From Pseudomonas syringae CC1557 (lineage in GTDB: Bacteria; Pseudomonadota; Gammaproteobacteria; Pseudomonadales; Pseudomonadaceae), in the NCBI RefSeq assembly GCF_000452705.1, contig NZ_CP007014.1:1054001-1118000 (forward strand): DNA of 64,000 bases, written 5' to 3'. The notes below the pieces were generated by a model. It ran no database searches and was not told where the DNA came from. It saw only the letters and a list, made by a program, of their open reading frames with translations. This document shows positions 47,582 to 56,690 of this stretch, piece after piece (position 1 is the first letter of the stretch; each line of letters opens with the position of its first letter). The position numbers were made by a program, and so were the translations under genes.

Positions 47582-47875
47582 CTACAGGTATTTGGTGATT
47601 TGCTTGAAGGCTTCCAGTGGTGCCCGCTCGCCTTTGGCAAGTGCGCCCATGGTGTCTTCAAGGCAGTGATCGATGTGATCCTGAATCAGTGTGCGTTTCG
47701 CCTGACACACCGCCTTCTCGACAGCATGAAGCTGTTGAGCAATGTCCACGCATTCACGACCGTCTTCGATCATGGCGATGATGCTTCGCAAGTGACCGTC
47801 TGCACGCTTGAGGCGCTTGATAATCGCCTCGTGGGACTGGTGGGTATGGTTAGGTGGGTGTTCGTGTTCACTCAT
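47582..47875 (-). CDS. rcnR: CsoR/RcnR-family metal-sensing repressor
   Basis: The 97-residue all-helical repressor has a His-rich N-terminus (HEHPPNHTHQSH). Its ligand positions are Cys 42, His 67 and Cys 71, with spacing 25 and 4. RcnR of E. coli has His at the last place; Cys there is seen in CsoR (copper) and in the nickel sensor InrS. With rcnA next to it, nickel or cobalt sensing is most likely. The name is by locus. It would act at the G/C-tract palindrome at 47915-47933. Confidence 0.85.
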   Translation of the reverse strand: MSEHEHPPNHTHQSHEAIIKRLKRADGHLRSIIAMIEDGRECVDIAQQLHAVEKAVCQAKRTLIQDHIDHCLEDTMGALAKGERAPLEAFKQITKYL

Positions 47876-47914
47876 TTTTTGAGCCTGTCTGGCTGAATTA
47901 TCTTGTAGACACAG

Positions 47915-47933
47915 TATCCCCCTGGGGGGGATA
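47915..47933. promoter_or_regulatory. G/C-tract operator of the nickel/cobalt efflux operon
   Basis: TATCCCCC and GGGGGGGATA on either side of one T form a palindrome with a G-tract, the hallmark of CsoR/RcnR-family operators. It is about 40 bases before the repressor start. Confidence 0.8.
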
Positions 47934-48126
47934 TGGTCAACGTGTTGCGGAGTGTTTTAGAGAGGGTCATTACTGCAAGTGCCAAGCGTACAAGAATCAT
48001 CTTGCGGGCCCGTTTTTCACCACGCGAGCTGCGCCTGGTCAGTGACTGCCGCACAACCGGAAACCTGTTTGGCTACGCAAGACGGGATGCCCGGGCGGAT
48101 GGCTTTTGGGAGGAATTGAAATCAAT

Positions 48127-48150
48127 AAAAAACCGCCGAAGCGGTTTTTT
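48127..48150. terminator. Intrinsic terminator of the 61-aa gene
   Basis: AAAAAACCGC / GCGGTTTTTT with a CGAA tetraloop; symmetrical and able to work in both directions. Confidence 0.88.
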
Positions 48151-48178
48151 GATCGTGTCAGGTTGTTTGCGCGTGATA

Positions 48179-48364
48179 TCAGCGCGAGGGAATGTCTTTA
48201 ATATCGTCGGCAATGAGCGTTATCAACCCACCTTTGGAGTCGCCTATGCGTCGCTTGTACAGGCCAGTAATGTCCAGCAGGTAATTGGCACTCTCTTTAC
48301 TCGCCGCGTAGCGATGGGCTTGCTTCAACTGATTGATCAGCTCCTGCTCAAGGCCATCTTCCAC
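48179..48364 (-). CDS. Small hypothetical protein (61 aa)
   Basis: MEDGLEQELINQLKQAHRYA..., a helical, charged protein without signal peptide. Codon use is normal and a strong terminator follows its stop, supporting a real gene. GGAG is 11 bases from the ATG. No domain recognised. Confidence 0.7.
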   Translation of the reverse strand: MEDGLEQELINQLKQAHRYAASKESANYLLDITGLYKRRIGDSKGGLITLIADDIKDIPSR

Positions 48365-48634
48365 TTGGCTCCGTGAAAGAAAGCGATCGTTTTAATGTGT
48401 AGGTGTGTAGGTAGGCTGAATCCTCTCTCTCCTTGATCTGCGGCACTTGCTCAGTTCACGAGCCGGTCATTTCCAGGCTCATCAGATGAGCATAGAAAAA
48501 GGGGACATCTGCCATCACGCCAGGTGTCTCTCGGAAAGGCTCATCTTAAAGCGAGTATGCCTAGGTAATGCCTCTACCACATGCCGTTTGGGGGGTAGAG
48601 CTTTGCGGTAACTGACACTAGCCGTCGGAAACTG

Positions 48635-49552
48635 TCAAAACACAAAGCCATGCCCCAGTTCACTCTCCATCCACTCCAGAAAGCGTCTGACTCTTGGAAA
48701 GCCCGAATGCGCTTTAGGAAAAACCAAATGGTGAGCTGCCACCGCAGCACTTAGTGTCTCGGGCGCCACTTCCACTAGAGCCCCAGAAGCCAGATATTTT
48801 TGCGCAAGCAACGTGCTTTCGAGCGCAAAACCCAGGCCGTGACTTGCGGCCTCCAGCGTCATGTACGACCGATCAAAGCTTAACGCGTAAGGTTGCTCCG
48901 GCCTGGCCAGTCCATGCTGGGCAAACCATTCAGGCCATTTGAGAAGGGTCGCCTCGGAGAGGATCAACTCCCTGCCCAGCAAGTCGGCTGCGCTCCTGAT
49001 CGCACGTTTTTCCAAAAGCTTTGGGGCGGCCAGAACTGAAAACGCCTCATTGCGTACCGTGCGCACCTCATAGCTTGGCCAATTGGGCATGCCGTGGCGG
49101 ATGTCGACGTCGATTTTGTCCCGACTGAAATGCAAAGACTCATATGAACACGACAGATTGATCTGGATATCCGGGTGACTGATTCGGAAGGCTTCCAAAC
49201 GCGGCATCAGCCATAGCAAACCAAAACTGGGCGAAGAATGAAGTCGCAGGCAGTCAAGGCTTACATCACTTGTCGCCCGTTCTGTTGCTACTTCCAGGTT
49301 GTGCAATAAGCCAGAAATGTCTTTTAGATACTGCTCGCCTACTGGGGTCAGGGTCACCCCACGTGCACCGCGCACAAAAAGCTGGCGGCCAATCATCGCT
49401 TCCAGATTTGCCAGTTGGTGGCTGATCGCTGATGGAGTGAGCCCTAGTAATTCCGCTGCTCTGGCGAGGTTGCCAAAGCGGGCCGTCTGCTCGAAGGCTT
49501 GAATAGCCTTCAGCGGTGGCAGATTGAAAGGTGCGTTATCGCCTGGGGGCAT
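48635..49552 (-). CDS. LysR-family regulator (GcvA-like)
   Basis: The 305-residue protein has an N-terminal helix-turn-helix (LPPLKAIQAFEQTARFGNLARAAELLGLTPSAISHQLANLE by position, residues 11-50) and a substrate-binding domain. It diverges from the SDR-MFS-transketolase operon, with a T-N11-A palindrome between them, so it probably controls that operon. Inducer unknown. Confidence 0.88.
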   Translation of the reverse strand: MPPGDNAPFNLPPLKAIQAFEQTARFGNLARAAELLGLTPSAISHQLANLEAMIGRQLFVRGARGVTLTPVGEQYLKDISGLLHNLEVATERATSDVSLDCLRLHSSPSFGLLWLMPRLEAFRISHPDIQINLSCSYESLHFSRDKIDVDIRHGMPNWPSYEVRTVRNEAFSVLAAPKLLEKRAIRSAADLLGRELILSEATLLKWPEWFAQHGLARPEQPYALSFDRSYMTLEAASHGLGFALESTLLAQKYLASGALVEVAPETLSAAVAAHHLVFPKAHSGFPRVRRFLEWMESELGHGFVF

Positions 49553-49625
49553 GTTCGCTCCGCTTGTAGTTGTTATGGCCTAGGAGATAGTTCCCATTCA
49601 ATCATCTGGCGCATGGATTGACGAG

Positions 49626-49644
49626 AGGTGAATTTTCCTCACCT
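49626..49644. promoter_or_regulatory. LysR-type operator between regulator and SDR operon
   Basis: AGGTGAATTTTCCTCACCT is a dyad (AGGTGA / TCACCT) that includes a T-N11-A core, the usual LysR recognition pattern, in the divergent promoter region. Confidence 0.65.
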
Positions 49645-49742
49645 AGCAGTGAAGCTTGCGTTATTGCTCAAGACGCGTGGGCGGAACAATCTGACGCATC
49701 GATCAGTGAATCGACCTATAAAAACAATCAGAGGTAATTCCC

Positions 49743-50492
49743 ATGCTTCTTCAAGGCAAAGTTGCAATCATCACGGGCGCTGCATCAGAACGTGGCATTG
49801 GCCGCGCCACTGCCGTTATTTTCGCCCAACATGGTGCTCACGTAGTCATTCTAGATCTTGATGAATCTGCAGCACGTGACGCAGCTTCATCACTCGGTGA
49901 AGGTCACTTAGGCCTCTCTGCAAATGTCGCAGACGAGAACCAGGTCAAACAGGCAGTGGCTCAAGTCATTGCGCATTTCGGTCGAATTGACGTCCTGGTT
50001 AACAACGCAGGTATCACTCAGCCTATCAAGACCCTGGATATTCGCCCCTCCGACTACGACAAAGTCCTGGATGTAAGTCTGCGCGGCACCCTGTTGATGT
50101 CACAAGCCGTCATTCCGACCATGCGTGCTCAATCCTCGGGCAGCATCGTTTGCATGTCCTCCGTATCTGCCCAGCGCGGCGGCGGTATTTTCGGAGGCCC
50201 CCACTATAGCGCTGCAAAAGCAGGCGTTTTGGGCCTCGGTAAAGCAATGGCTCGTGAGTTCGGCCCGAACAATATCCGCATCAACTCTATTGCTCCCGGC
50301 TTGATTCATACCGACATCACTGGCGGCTTGATGCAGGATGATCGCCGCCACGCGATCATCGAAGGCATTCCGCTAGGTCGCCTCGGTGCAGCCCAAGATG
50401 TCGCAAATGCTGCGCTGTTCCTGGCCAGCGACCTGTCTTCGTACCTCACAGGCATCACGCTAGATGTAAATGGCGGCATGCTTATTCACTAA
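49743..50492 (+). CDS. Short-chain dehydrogenase/reductase
   Basis: The 249-residue classical SDR has the cofactor motif TGAASERGIGRA, the NNAG motif in VLVNNAGITQP, a catalytic Ser in CMSSVSAQRG, and YSAAK as the Tyr-Lys pair. The Asp in ILDLDESA suggests NAD rather than NADP. First gene of the operon with MFS and split transketolase; probably oxidises a polyol or sugar. AGAGG precedes the ATG. Confidence 0.9.
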   Translation: MLLQGKVAIITGAASERGIGRATAVIFAQHGAHVVILDLDESAARDAASSLGEGHLGLSANVADENQVKQAVAQVIAHFGRIDVLVNNAGITQPIKTLDIRPSDYDKVLDVSLRGTLLMSQAVIPTMRAQSSGSIVCMSSVSAQRGGGIFGGPHYSAAKAGVLGLGKAMAREFGPNNIRINSIAPGLIHTDITGGLMQDDRRHAIIEGIPLGRLGAAQDVANAALFLASDLSSYLTGITLDVNGGMLIH

Positions 50493-50587
50493 TAACTGTG
50501 GGGGCCTTCAACGGCCCAAGTTGCTCTGGATCGACGATACGCTGGGTCTGCGCCTGGCGATCTACAAAAACAAGAGATCAGACCATC

Positions 50588-51892
50588 ATGATATCCACTA
50601 CTATGACCTCCGACTCGGCCACAGCCGCGCGCTCTAACGCTTACCGCAAGACTGCGTGGCGCCTCATGCCATTCCTGATGCTGTGCTACCTGTGCGCCTA
50701 TCTGGATCGAGTAAACGTCGGTTTTGCAAAGTTGCAAATGATGAACGATCTCGCGTTAAGCGAAGCTGTTTATGGGCTTGGCGCCGGGATGTTCTTCATC
50801 GGTTACTTCCTGTGTGAAGTGCCCAGCAATCTTATTCTTCATCGTGTCGGCGCACGCCGGTGGATCGCGCGGATAATGATTTCGTGGGGCATCATTTCCG
50901 CCCTTTTCGCCTTCGTGGAAACGGCTTGGCAATTCTACGGCCTGCGTTTTCTGCTCGGCATTGCAGAAGCAGGTCTGGCACCTGGTTTGCTGCTGTACCT
51001 TACCTACTGGTTCCCCTCCTATCGCCGCGCGAAGATGACCGTTCTATGGTTTATAGCCATTCCGCTTTCCGGGATGATCGGTGGTCCTCTCTCCGGCTGG
51101 ATCATGAACTCATTCGCAGGCTTTCACGGGTGGGCAGGCTGGCAGTGGATGTTTGTCATCGAGGCAGTTCCGACCGTTATTGTGGGCTTGCTGGTACTGA
51201 GCTATCTCAAAGACGGTGTACATCAGGCAACTTGGCTGACGGATGGCGAAAAGGAACTGATCAACAAAGAACTGGCTGAAGATAATAGCCAGAAAGTGAC
51301 TCATGCCTCTGTCGGTGCCTTTTTGCGTGATCGGCGGTTGTGGTTACTGGCGTGCATCTACTTCTGTGTGGTCATGGGTCAGTACGCGATCACTTTCTGG
51401 TTGCCAACACTGATCCGCAATGCCGGCGTTTCGAACCCATTGCATATTGGTCTCATGACCAGCGTGCCCTATATGTGCGCGATCGTCGCAATGCTATTGA
51501 TGGGCCGCAGTGGTGACAAGCACCGCGAACGCCGCTGGCATCTCATCGCACCCATGATCGCCGGTGCCGTGGGGCTAACGCTGGCGGCCGTGTTTGGCGG
51601 CAACCTGCTGCTGTCGGTGTTGAGCCTCTGCCTTGCAGCGGCGGGTGTTCTATCGGCATCGTCACTCTTCTGGATGTTACCCACAACTCTGCTCGGAGGC
51701 GTGTCCGCTGCGGCTGGCATAGCCGGTATCAACAGCTTCGCCAACCTCGCAGGGTTTTGCTCGCCTTACTTGATTGGTTGGATCACCACTACAACCGGCT
51801 CAAGCGCCATCGGCATGTACCTCATCACGGGTGTGCTGTGCATTGGCGCTTGCCTGGTACTGCGCATTCCTGCCGCCTCGGTCAATCGTTGA
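50588..51892 (+). CDS. MFS transporter, anion:cation symporter type
   Basis: The 434-residue protein has twelve predicted segments with the ACS-family pattern: YLDRVNVGFAKLQMM in the first loop, EVPSNLILHRVGARRW, and RFLLGIAEAGLAPGLLLYLTYWFP. The family carries sugar acids, tartrate and phthalate-like anions. ATG at 50588 is chosen from several. A short GGGCC/GGCCC hairpin at about 50502-50517 lies between the SDR and this gene. It likely imports the operon's substrate. Confidence 0.86.
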   Translation: MISTTMTSDSATAARSNAYRKTAWRLMPFLMLCYLCAYLDRVNVGFAKLQMMNDLALSEAVYGLGAGMFFIGYFLCEVPSNLILHRVGARRWIARIMISWGIISALFAFVETAWQFYGLRFLLGIAEAGLAPGLLLYLTYWFPSYRRAKMTVLWFIAIPLSGMIGGPLSGWIMNSFAGFHGWAGWQWMFVIEAVPTVIVGLLVLSYLKDGVHQATWLTDGEKELINKELAEDNSQKVTHASVGAFLRDRRLWLLACIYFCVVMGQYAITFWLPTLIRNAGVSNPLHIGLMTSVPYMCAIVAMLLMGRSGDKHRERRWHLIAPMIAGAVGLTLAAVFGGNLLLSVLSLCLAAAGVLSASSLFWMLPTTLLGGVSAAAGIAGINSFANLAGFCSPYLIGWITTTTGSSAIGMYLITGVLCIGACLVLRIPAASVNR

Positions 51893-51910
51893 GTCAACGG
51901 AGTAATTACA

Positions 51911-52759
51911 ATGACTGCTACTTCATCAATCGAACCTGCAACTTCGTTAGTACAGCGTGCCCATAATATTCGTCGTCACGCATTGCTCATGGGCCAAGTT
52001 CAGGGCCAAGGGTATGTCGGCCAGGCGCTGGGCGCTGCCGACCTGCTCGCTGTGTCTTACTTTCACGCCTTGAGTTACAAGCCTGAAGATCCTGAGTGGG
52101 AACAACGGGATCGTTTCTATCTGTCGATTGGTCACTACGCCATCGCGCTTTACGCGGCGCTTATCGAAGCTGAAATCATCCCGCTCGATGAACTCGAAAC
52201 CTACGGTTCGGACGACAGCCGCTTGCCGATGTCGGGCATGGCCACCTATACCCCAGGAATGGAGATCACTGGAGGCTCGCTTGGCCAAGGCCTAGGTATC
52301 GCGGTCGGTGCCTGCCTGGGTCTGAAGCGCAAGCACTCGAAGTCGTTCGTTTATAACTTGCTGTCGGACGGCGAGCTGAATGAAGGGTCGACGTGGGAGG
52401 CGGTGATGTCGGCTTCTCACTGGAAGCTCGACAACCTAATCGCCATTGTCGATGTAAACAATCAACAGGCTGATGGTCGTTCAAGCGAAGTTCTGGCGTT
52501 CGAACCTATCGTGGATCGCTGGCAGGCTTTTGGCTGGTTCACGCAGCGTGTGGACGGCAACGATCTGGATGCTCTGGTCGAGGCTTTCGACTGCGCACGC
52601 AATCACCCCGACACTCAACCCAGAGTCATCATTTGTGATACCAAAATGGGCAAAGGCGTGCCGTTTCTGGAAACCCGAGAAAAAGCTCACTTCATACGTG
52701 TGGACGAGCATGAGTGGGACTTGGCCCTGAACAACCTTGATGAAGGTAAAACTGTATGA
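51911..52759 (+). CDS. Transketolase, N-terminal (TPP-binding) subunit
   Basis: The 282-residue protein corresponds to the pyrophosphate-binding half of transketolase: LSIGHYAIALYAALIEAE, ITGGSLGQGLGIAVG and the TPP motif SDGELNEG...VDVNNQQ. The first G of the usual GDG is S here. It overlaps the C-terminal subunit gene by four bases. Together they transfer two-carbon units between sugars. Confidence 0.9.
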   Translation: MTATSSIEPATSLVQRAHNIRRHALLMGQVQGQGYVGQALGAADLLAVSYFHALSYKPEDPEWEQRDRFYLSIGHYAIALYAALIEAEIIPLDELETYGSDDSRLPMSGMATYTPGMEITGGSLGQGLGIAVGACLGLKRKHSKSFVYNLLSDGELNEGSTWEAVMSASHWKLDNLIAIVDVNNQQADGRSSEVLAFEPIVDRWQAFGWFTQRVDGNDLDALVEAFDCARNHPDTQPRVIICDTKMGKGVPFLETREKAHFIRVDEHEWDLALNNLDEGKTV

Positions 52760-53778
52760 GCACCTCAAATAACAGCTCTGCCCAAGCTCCCGCAGCAGTG
52801 AAAAAGAAGCTGACTACGTCTGCGATGATTGCGTCAATTGCCTCCGAAGGTCAGGCGACTAAATCTGCCCCATTTGGCCATGCATTGGCGGCACTCGCCG
52901 ATCAGCGCACGGACATTGTCGGTCTTTCCGCTGACCTATCCAAATATACTGATCTGCATATTTTTGCGAAGGCACACCCCGACCGTTTCTACCAGATGGG
53001 CATGGCTGAACAGCTGCTGATGAGCGCCGCTGCCGGCATGGCTCGGGAAGGCTTTGTCCCTTTCGCCACCACCTATGCGGTATTCGCGTCCCGCCGCGCT
53101 TACGACTTCATCTGTATGGCGATCGCGGAAGAGAATCTCAACGTCAAAATCGTCTGCGGCTTGCCAGGCCTGACTACTGGATACGGCCCAAGCCACCAGG
53201 CGACCGATGATCTAGCGATCTTTCGTGCCATGCCGAATCTGATGATTGTTGACCCATGCGATGCACTGGAAATCGAGCAAGCCGTTCCAGCGATAGCGGC
53301 TCATCAAGGGCCCGTGTACATGCGTCTGCTGCGAGGCAACGTCCCATTGGTGCTGGACGAATACGGCTATAAGTTCGAAATCGGTAAAGCCAAAACTTTG
53401 CGCACCGGCAACGATGTCCTGATTATTTCGACAGGATTAATGACGATGCGAGCATTGGAAGCCGCCAAAGAGTTACAAGCTGATGGGGTAGACGTTGCGG
53501 TGCTTCACGTCCCGACCATCAAGCCTCTGGACGAGCAGACCATCCTTGCCGAGGCCAGAAAGCCAGGTCGACTGGTAGTCACAGCAGAGAATCACTCGAT
53601 TATTGGGGGCTTGGGCGAGGCTGTGGCCACGGTATTGTTGCGCAACGGCGTTACACCCACCTTCCGGCAAATCGCACTACCTGATGCCTTCCTTGACGCA
53701 GGCGCTCTTCCTACGCTGCATGATCGCTATGGTATTTCTACGCCAGCAGTGTGCACGCAAATCAAAGGATGGCTGTAA
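52756..53778 (+). CDS. Transketolase, C-terminal subunit
   Basis: The 340-residue protein holds the pyrimidine-binding half (about residues 30-200: FYQMGMAEQLLMSAAAGMAREGFVPF with the catalytic Glu) and the C-terminal domain (from about 205; VLHVPTIKPLDEQTIL, VTAENHSIIGGLG). Overlaps the previous gene (ATGA), indicating coupled translation of the two subunits. Confidence 0.9.
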   Translation: MSTSNNSSAQAPAAVKKKLTTSAMIASIASEGQATKSAPFGHALAALADQRTDIVGLSADLSKYTDLHIFAKAHPDRFYQMGMAEQLLMSAAAGMAREGFVPFATTYAVFASRRAYDFICMAIAEENLNVKIVCGLPGLTTGYGPSHQATDDLAIFRAMPNLMIVDPCDALEIEQAVPAIAAHQGPVYMRLLRGNVPLVLDEYGYKFEIGKAKTLRTGNDVLIISTGLMTMRALEAAKELQADGVDVAVLHVPTIKPLDEQTILAEARKPGRLVVTAENHSIIGGLGEAVATVLLRNGVTPTFRQIALPDAFLDAGALPTLHDRYGISTPAVCTQIKGWL

Positions 53779-53828
53779 CAGCTAAGCCAGGGGGCTGGTG
53801 CAGCTCCCTTCTGTAACGGGAGAAGACA

Positions 53829-54773
53829 ATGAACTGTAATCAGCTTCTCGACCCATCCTATGCATATTTCCTGGACGAGCCATCCAGCGAGTGGACACTC
53901 GCAACACTACCCGAGATCAGAAACCGGATAAATTCCAGCTTCAAAGCTGCAGGGACAGGCCGTTGCGAACATCGCTGGACATCGGACTCCCCTGACACTA
54001 CTGGCATTCGCCTATGCCTGTATCGGCCTGACCAGGCTGACGAGGGTGTTCTGCTTCCATGCATTATGTATATCCATGGCGGCGGATTTGTCCTGGGTCG
54101 GCCTGAAATGGTCGATGATTATTTAGCGGAGTTGGCGAATGAGCTCAACTCAGTGATCGTTGCAGTGGACTACCGGCTAGCCCCTGAGCACCCATTTCCG
54201 ATCCCGCTGGAGGATTGCTATACCGCTTTGAGCTGGACTTTTACCAACAGCCTTTCGGTTGGTATCGACACCGAACACGTCGTTCTCATGGGGCATAGCG
54301 CGGGGGGTGGGCTCGCTGCTTCGTTGGCACTTCTGGCTCGTGAAAGAAACCAATACCGCATCTCCGGCTTAATGATGATTTACCCAATGCTGGATCACCG
54401 CACGGGTTCGTTGGCGACCACTGCTGATAACCCTACGACAGGAAAGCTGAGCTGGTCGCGGGAAGCAAACCAATTCTGCTGGGAATGTTTACAGGGTTCT
54501 TACAGCCCCAGTGATGAGAAGGCGTTTTACTTCTCCCCGGCTCTTGCGGTGAGACTGCAGGGGTTACCGCCGAGCTTTATCTGCGTGGGGGCTTTGGATC
54601 TTTTTTTAGAAGAGGACGTGAATTTCGCGCTTAATCTATCCCGATCCGGGGTTGCCACAGAGATGCACGTTTATCCCGGCGTACCTCACATGTTCGATCT
54701 GGGCCCAGGGGATGTCACTGACCGATGTCGGCGGGATATAGCGGCAGCGCTGAGGAGAATGTTGGCGCGATAG
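53829..54773 (+). CDS. Alpha/beta hydrolase, HSL/acetyl esterase family
   Basis: The 314-residue enzyme has the oxyanion motif IHGGGFVLG, nucleophile Ser in GHSAGGGL, and the acid and His near LDLFLEEDV and VPHMFDLG. It probably cleaves small esters or lactones. Preceded by GGGAG and 50 bases after the transketolase subunit, it is likely the last gene of the operon. Lactone or ester opening of the substrate fits but is inference. Confidence 0.88.
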   Translation: MNCNQLLDPSYAYFLDEPSSEWTLATLPEIRNRINSSFKAAGTGRCEHRWTSDSPDTTGIRLCLYRPDQADEGVLLPCIMYIHGGGFVLGRPEMVDDYLAELANELNSVIVAVDYRLAPEHPFPIPLEDCYTALSWTFTNSLSVGIDTEHVVLMGHSAGGGLAASLALLARERNQYRISGLMMIYPMLDHRTGSLATTADNPTTGKLSWSREANQFCWECLQGSYSPSDEKAFYFSPALAVRLQGLPPSFICVGALDLFLEEDVNFALNLSRSGVATEMHVYPGVPHMFDLGPGDVTDRCRRDIAAALRRMLAR

Positions 54774-55256
54774 TGACCATAGGCAAGTCAACAAAGCCTT
54801 CACTGTGTATCAGATCCACCGGGTAGCTTACGCCCCAAGCGGCACAGTTTTTTCGCCACCTGAAAAACCGTCGTATCGTCGGGTCATCCGTAGTCAGTTG
54901 ATTGTTTGGAATGACTGGTGGTTATACGTGGGCGCCCCAGATTTTGGTTCCTTATGGCCACCTTTATGACGGGAAGCTCGGAGGTCACTCCCCTGACTAT
55001 TGCGGTGCGGGGGCGTTGACAGGGTGTGGCGCAAGCTCGAATCAAAAGCGTCGGTGCGAGGGGAGCGGGCGCTCTGAATTTGGCAGGAGGCTGACAGCTA
55101 TACCGCAAACGTCACTCATGCTTTTGGTTGAAGATGATTGGTCAGATGTTCTGATTCGGAATTTCGGTACAGAGTGAGAAGGATTGAAAGCAGGTTTTTG
55201 GGTTATTTGAGTTGGGGGGGCAGGCTAACCGTGCGTCAGGGCTTATTGTTATTCAT
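54774..55256. other. Intergenic region before the insertion sequence
   Basis: About 480 bases with no supported gene; short frames have odd composition and no ribosome sites. Confidence 0.5.
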
Positions 55257-55285
55257 TGACCTTGCCCCCGAGAAACGTATCCCTT
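55257..55285 (+). repeat. Left terminal inverted repeat of the IS
   Basis: Begins TGACCTTGCCCC and ends AAACGTATCCCTT; differs from the right repeat at three places. Confidence 0.9.
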
Positions 55286-55308
55286 AACCCGGCATCCGGG
55301 TTGGGTAT

Positions 55309-56142
55309 CTAAGGTTGCAGCATTTTCCAGTTCTTCTCGTATTGCATCGGACTTACGTAAAGCAGTGTTGAGTGAAGGCGATCCTGGTTGTACCACAGCA
55401 GCCAGTTCATGACCTCGTCCTTGGCGGCGCGTCGGGTCTTGAATTTCAGGCCATGCAGGCGCTCCACTTTAAGCGAACCAAACACGGTCTCGCTGCACGC
55501 GTTATCCCAGCAGTTGCCGCGTCGACTCATGGAACTGGCGATCCCGTAGGCCAAGAGGGTATTTCGGAAGTCGAAGCTGGCGTACTGACTTCCCCGATCA
55601 CTATGAAACAGTAACCCTGACTCCTTTGGTGGGTGGCGCTTGAACCAGGCCATGCGCAACGCATCGATCACCAAACTGCTTTTCATCCGCTCATCCATCG
55701 ACCAACCCACGATTTGACGGCTGAACAGGTCGATAACGACGGCCAAAAATAACCAGCCCTCATCGGTCGGGATATAGGTGATGTCACCCACCCAAGCCTT
55801 GTCTGGCTCCGTCACAGTGAACTGACGATCCAGAAGATTGGGTGAAATCGGCAAGTCATGGGCGCTATCGGTCGTGACCCTGAAACGTCTTTTGCCCTTG
55901 CCGTAAATGCCGTGGAGCTGCATCAGCTTTTGCACACGCTCCTTGCCGACACGAACACCGTCAGCCAGCAACCCCCGCCAGATCCGAGGCCAACCGTAAC
56001 TGCCACGGCTACGGGCATGAGCAACGCGGATGTGCACGAGCAATGCCGTGTCGCTGACACCTCGTTGAGGGCCATTGGCTGCACAGCGGACTTGGTGACC
56101 GTGAAAGCCGGTAGCACTGACGCCCAGCACCCGGCATTGCAC
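55309..56142 (-). CDS. IS3-family transposase orfB (DDE catalytic part)
   Basis: The catalytic subunit shows the DDE triad: Asp in WVGDITYIPTDEGW, Asp in LLFHSDRGSQY, and Glu in CSETVFGSLK. The first M in this frame is a GTG; the frame is open further upstream (through about 56200), because expression is expected as an OrfAB fusion by -1 slippage at the AAAA run (56199-56202 on the minus strand). Confidence 0.9.
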   Translation of the reverse strand: MQCRVLGVSATGFHGHQVRCAANGPQRGVSDTALLVHIRVAHARSRGSYGWPRIWRGLLADGVRVGKERVQKLMQLHGIYGKGKRRFRVTTDSAHDLPISPNLLDRQFTVTEPDKAWVGDITYIPTDEGWLFLAVVIDLFSRQIVGWSMDERMKSSLVIDALRMAWFKRHPPKESGLLFHSDRGSQYASFDFRNTLLAYGIASSMSRRGNCWDNACSETVFGSLKVERLHGLKFKTRRAAKDEVMNWLLWYNQDRLHSTLLYVSPMQYEKNWKMLQP

Positions 56143-56186
56143 GCCAATAGGCCAGAGACGCCGATTATCAAAGATGAACGCGTACT

Positions 56187-56486
56187 TCAGCTGGATGCTT
56201 TTGCGAAGTACGCCGTCGCCTTTTCCAGAATGTCGCGCTCCATCTTGACGCGCGTCAGCTCGGCTCGCAGACGGCTTATCTCCATCTGCTCGGGAGTGAC
56301 AGGCTTGATGTCAGCGCCGGTCAGCCTGCCTTGTCGATGAGCCTTTACCCAGTTGAACAGGGTTTGGTCAGACATACCCAGAGAACGGGCAGCGGCAGCA
56401 AGTGTCAGGCCGGTATCAACCAGTCGCACGGCCTCAAGCTTGAACTCGAGGGTGTATTTAACGCGGTCTGTCTTGGACTTAGTCAT
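56187..56486 (-). CDS. IS3-family transposase orfA (HTH)
   Basis: The 99-residue protein contains a helix-turn-helix (LAAAARSLGMSDQTLFNWVKAH, by position residues 29-50) and a leucine zipper-like helix (EQMEISRLRAELTRVKMERDIL, residues 67-90). It binds the IS ends. The GCAAAAGC sequence near its end is a likely -1 frameshift site into orfB. Confidence 0.9.
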   Translation of the reverse strand: MTKSKTDRVKYTLEFKLEAVRLVDTGLTLAAAARSLGMSDQTLFNWVKAHRQGRLTGADIKPVTPEQMEISRLRAELTRVKMERDILEKATAYFAKASS

Positions 56487-56518
56487 GTCGTATCCTTGCG
56501 GCTATTGAGATGCATGGC

Positions 56519-56547
56519 AAGGGATACGTTTTTCAGGGGCAACGTCA
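56519..56547 (-). repeat. Right terminal inverted repeat of the IS
   Basis: Read inward on the minus strand it starts TGACGTTGCCCC and ends AAACGTATCCCTT. Confidence 0.9.
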
Positions 56548-56690
56548 CATTTCTGCACAGAAGAAGATCTTCGCTCACCACTCCCTATGCTCATCACTTT
56601 GGTTTGATGCCTAGGTGGAGAGACATGAGCCATTGAAGCGAAAGGCTGTACCGAATGGGTAGGTGGGTTTTACGCTGAGAAGCCTTGAAA

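Larger units (their letters stand above)
47876..48178. other. Region between the repressor gene and small gene
   Basis: About 300 bases with the metal operator (47915-47933) and the terminator (48127-48150) of the next minus-strand gene. No other gene is supported. Confidence 0.5.
55257..56547 (-). mobile_element. IS3-family insertion sequence (1291 bp)
   Basis: The element is bounded by imperfect terminal inverted repeats of 29 bases (55257-55285 and 56519-56547) starting TGAC, and flanked by a direct CAT at 55254-55256 and 56548-56550. It holds orfA and orfB in a frameshift arrangement on the minus strand. Size and organisation fit the IS3 family; the exact IS name is not known. Confidence 0.92.

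Noticed and set aside
54902..55177. 91-codon plus-strand frame before the IS
   Set aside because: Unusual composition and codon use, no ribosome binding site.
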